Origin: Chloroflexota bacterium | Lineage (GTDB): Bacteria; Chloroflexota; Dehalococcoidia; Lucifugimonadales; Australimonadaceae | Length of the DNA: 44,173 nucleotides | Direction of reading: 5' to 3' | NCBI GenBank assembly: GCA_027618515.1 | Contig: JAQCEV010000012.1 | Location: forward strand, 1-44,173 | Notes under the pieces: model-generated | Database searches by the model: none | Seen by the model: the letters and a program-made list of their open reading frames with translations, nothing else | What the model was told of the DNA's origin: nothing | Part shown: positions 43,569 through 44,173 of the stretch, in pieces | Position numbering within the stretch: position 1 is the first letter of the stretch | Layout of the letters: each line of letters begins with the position of its first letter | Position numbers and translations under genes: made by a program

Positions 43569-44173
43569 ATGCGACTTGAGAACAAGGTAGCGCTAGTCAC
43601 TGGATTCGGTTCCGGTATCGGACAGGCGGTGGCGGTAATGCTGGCCAGCGAGGGCGCGAAGGTGCTTGGCGTGTCACGTCGGCAGGACGCGGCCAACGAG
43701 ACGCTGGCGGCGATCACGGCTGCGGGCGGCACGGCGGAGTTCTTCGCGGCAGACATCCGATCCAGCAGCGACGTGGATGCGGCGGTGGCGAAGGCTGTCG
43801 AGAGCTTCGGTGGGCTGGATATCGTGGCGAATTGCGCGGGTATCAGGCTGGTGGGGCGAGCGACGGACATCACGGAAGAGCAGTGGGACGACGTGATGGC
43901 GACGAATCTGAAGGCCGCGTTCCTGACGAGCCGTGCGGCGGTGCCTTTGATGAAGGTGCGCGGTGGTGGGGCGATCGTGAACATCGGGGCGGTCTCCGGT
44001 TTCCGGGGCAATCCGAATCGCGTTGCGTACAGCTCCTCCAAGGGGGCGTTGAATAATTTCACGGAGGCCATGGCGCTCGACTACGCTGCCGATGGCATCC
44101 GGGTGAATTGCGTTTGCCCAGGGCCAACAGACACGCCGATGGTGAACATCACATCGGACGAGCAGCGCACGCA
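43569..44173 (+). CDS. SDR family oxidoreductase, cut by window end
   Basis: At least 201 residues; the frame is open at 44173, so the C-terminus is missing. Classical short-chain dehydrogenase: NAD(P) motif VTGFGSGIGQA, NCAG in place of NNAG, catalytic Ser in IGAVSGFRG, YSSSK (Tyr-x-x-x-Lys), then CPGPTDTPM. Substrate unknown. Starts just after the LigB-like stop, so the two form one transcript, plausibly in aromatic or alcohol catabolism. Confidence 0.93.
   Translation, partial: MRLENKVALVTGFGSGIGQAVAVMLASEGAKVLGVSRRQDAANETLAAITAAGGTAEFFAADIRSSSDVDAAVAKAVESFGGLDIVANCAGIRLVGRATDITEEQWDDVMATNLKAAFLTSRAAVPLMKVRGGGAIVNIGAVSGFRGNPNRVAYSSSKGALNNFTEAMALDYAADGIRVNCVCPGPTDTPMVNITSDEQRT

Noticed and set aside
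1-44173. CRISPR arrays, tRNA or rRNA genes, insertion sequences
   Set aside because: None seen on reading both strands; the only tandem array is the 13-bp repeat, and no transposase-like protein is present.

Overview
The window is GC-rich, gene-dense bacterial chromosome (by eye nothing over 300 bases lacks a gene). It holds single-copy housekeeping genes (rpoB, rpoC, pheS, pheT, infC-rpmI-rplT, der, plsY, pcrA) mixed with aerobic respiration genes (heme A synthesis, menaquinone prenyltransferase), molybdopterin genes and catabolic genes (enoyl-CoA hydratase, two dienelactone hydrolases, LigB-type dioxygenase, SDR). The gene mix, a HAIR-like heat-shock operator, apparent leaderless promoters and dispersed pheS/pheT suggest a Chloroflexota-type (Dehalococcoidia/SAR202-like) bacterium. 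That placement is an inference, not a measurement.

Layout. 1-1910: remains of a 2-oxoacid dehydrogenase E1 alpha/beta pair; both reading frames are broken. 1923-5031 (minus): GT2 glycosyltransferase and PcrA/UvrD helicase. 5094-5531: small protein of uncertain family. 5538-8137 (minus): rdgB, moaA and a fused RNase HI-MoaC gene. 8206-8867: Hsp20 with an HspR-type inverted repeat upstream and a terminator downstream. 8979-14703 (plus): pheS, a small ORF, argF, der, plsY, then infC-rpmI-rplT with its own promoter and terminator. 14792-19063 (minus): pheT, moeA, hypothetical. 19273-21460 (plus): two redoxin-type lipoproteins. 21457-23906 (minus): rubrerythrin, CCG-domain Fe-S protein, DUF3501 protein. 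24060-32568: rpoB-rpoC with a near-consensus promoter and a perfect terminator. 32572-35200 (minus): cytochrome oxidase subunit II-like membrane stub, ctaA, ctaB, TetR regulator. 35361-44173: dienelactone hydrolase, ABC ATPase, flavin disulfide reductase, MenA, Rieske protein, enoyl-CoA hydratase, zinc ribbon, a FrnE/DsbA-like selenoprotein, second dienelactone hydrolase, HicB-like protein, a frameshifted LigB-type dioxygenase and an SDR cut by the window end.

Most notable: (1) the gene at 40747-41409 has an in-frame TGA exactly where the first Cys of a CPWC thioredoxin-fold motif should be, followed at the right distance by a bSECIS-like hairpin, so it is very probably a selenoprotein; (2) RNase HI is fused to MoaC in a molybdopterin operon; (3) infC has no canonical start that preserves its conserved N-terminus and appears to start at ATA behind a good Shine-Dalgarno, with a four-codon minigene over the SD; (4) an ornithine carbamoyltransferase has HPMP in place of HCLP; (5) four exact-period 13-bp tandem repeats begin inside the pheS stop region; (6) several genes carry a -10 box 6-9 nt before the start codon, suggesting leaderless mRNAs, including the selenoprotein gene; (7) a membrane-only COX2 fragment sits in the heme A operon.

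Caution: three frame breaks (E1 alpha, E1 beta, LigB-like) could be real decay or assembly errors; sequence alone cannot settle this.
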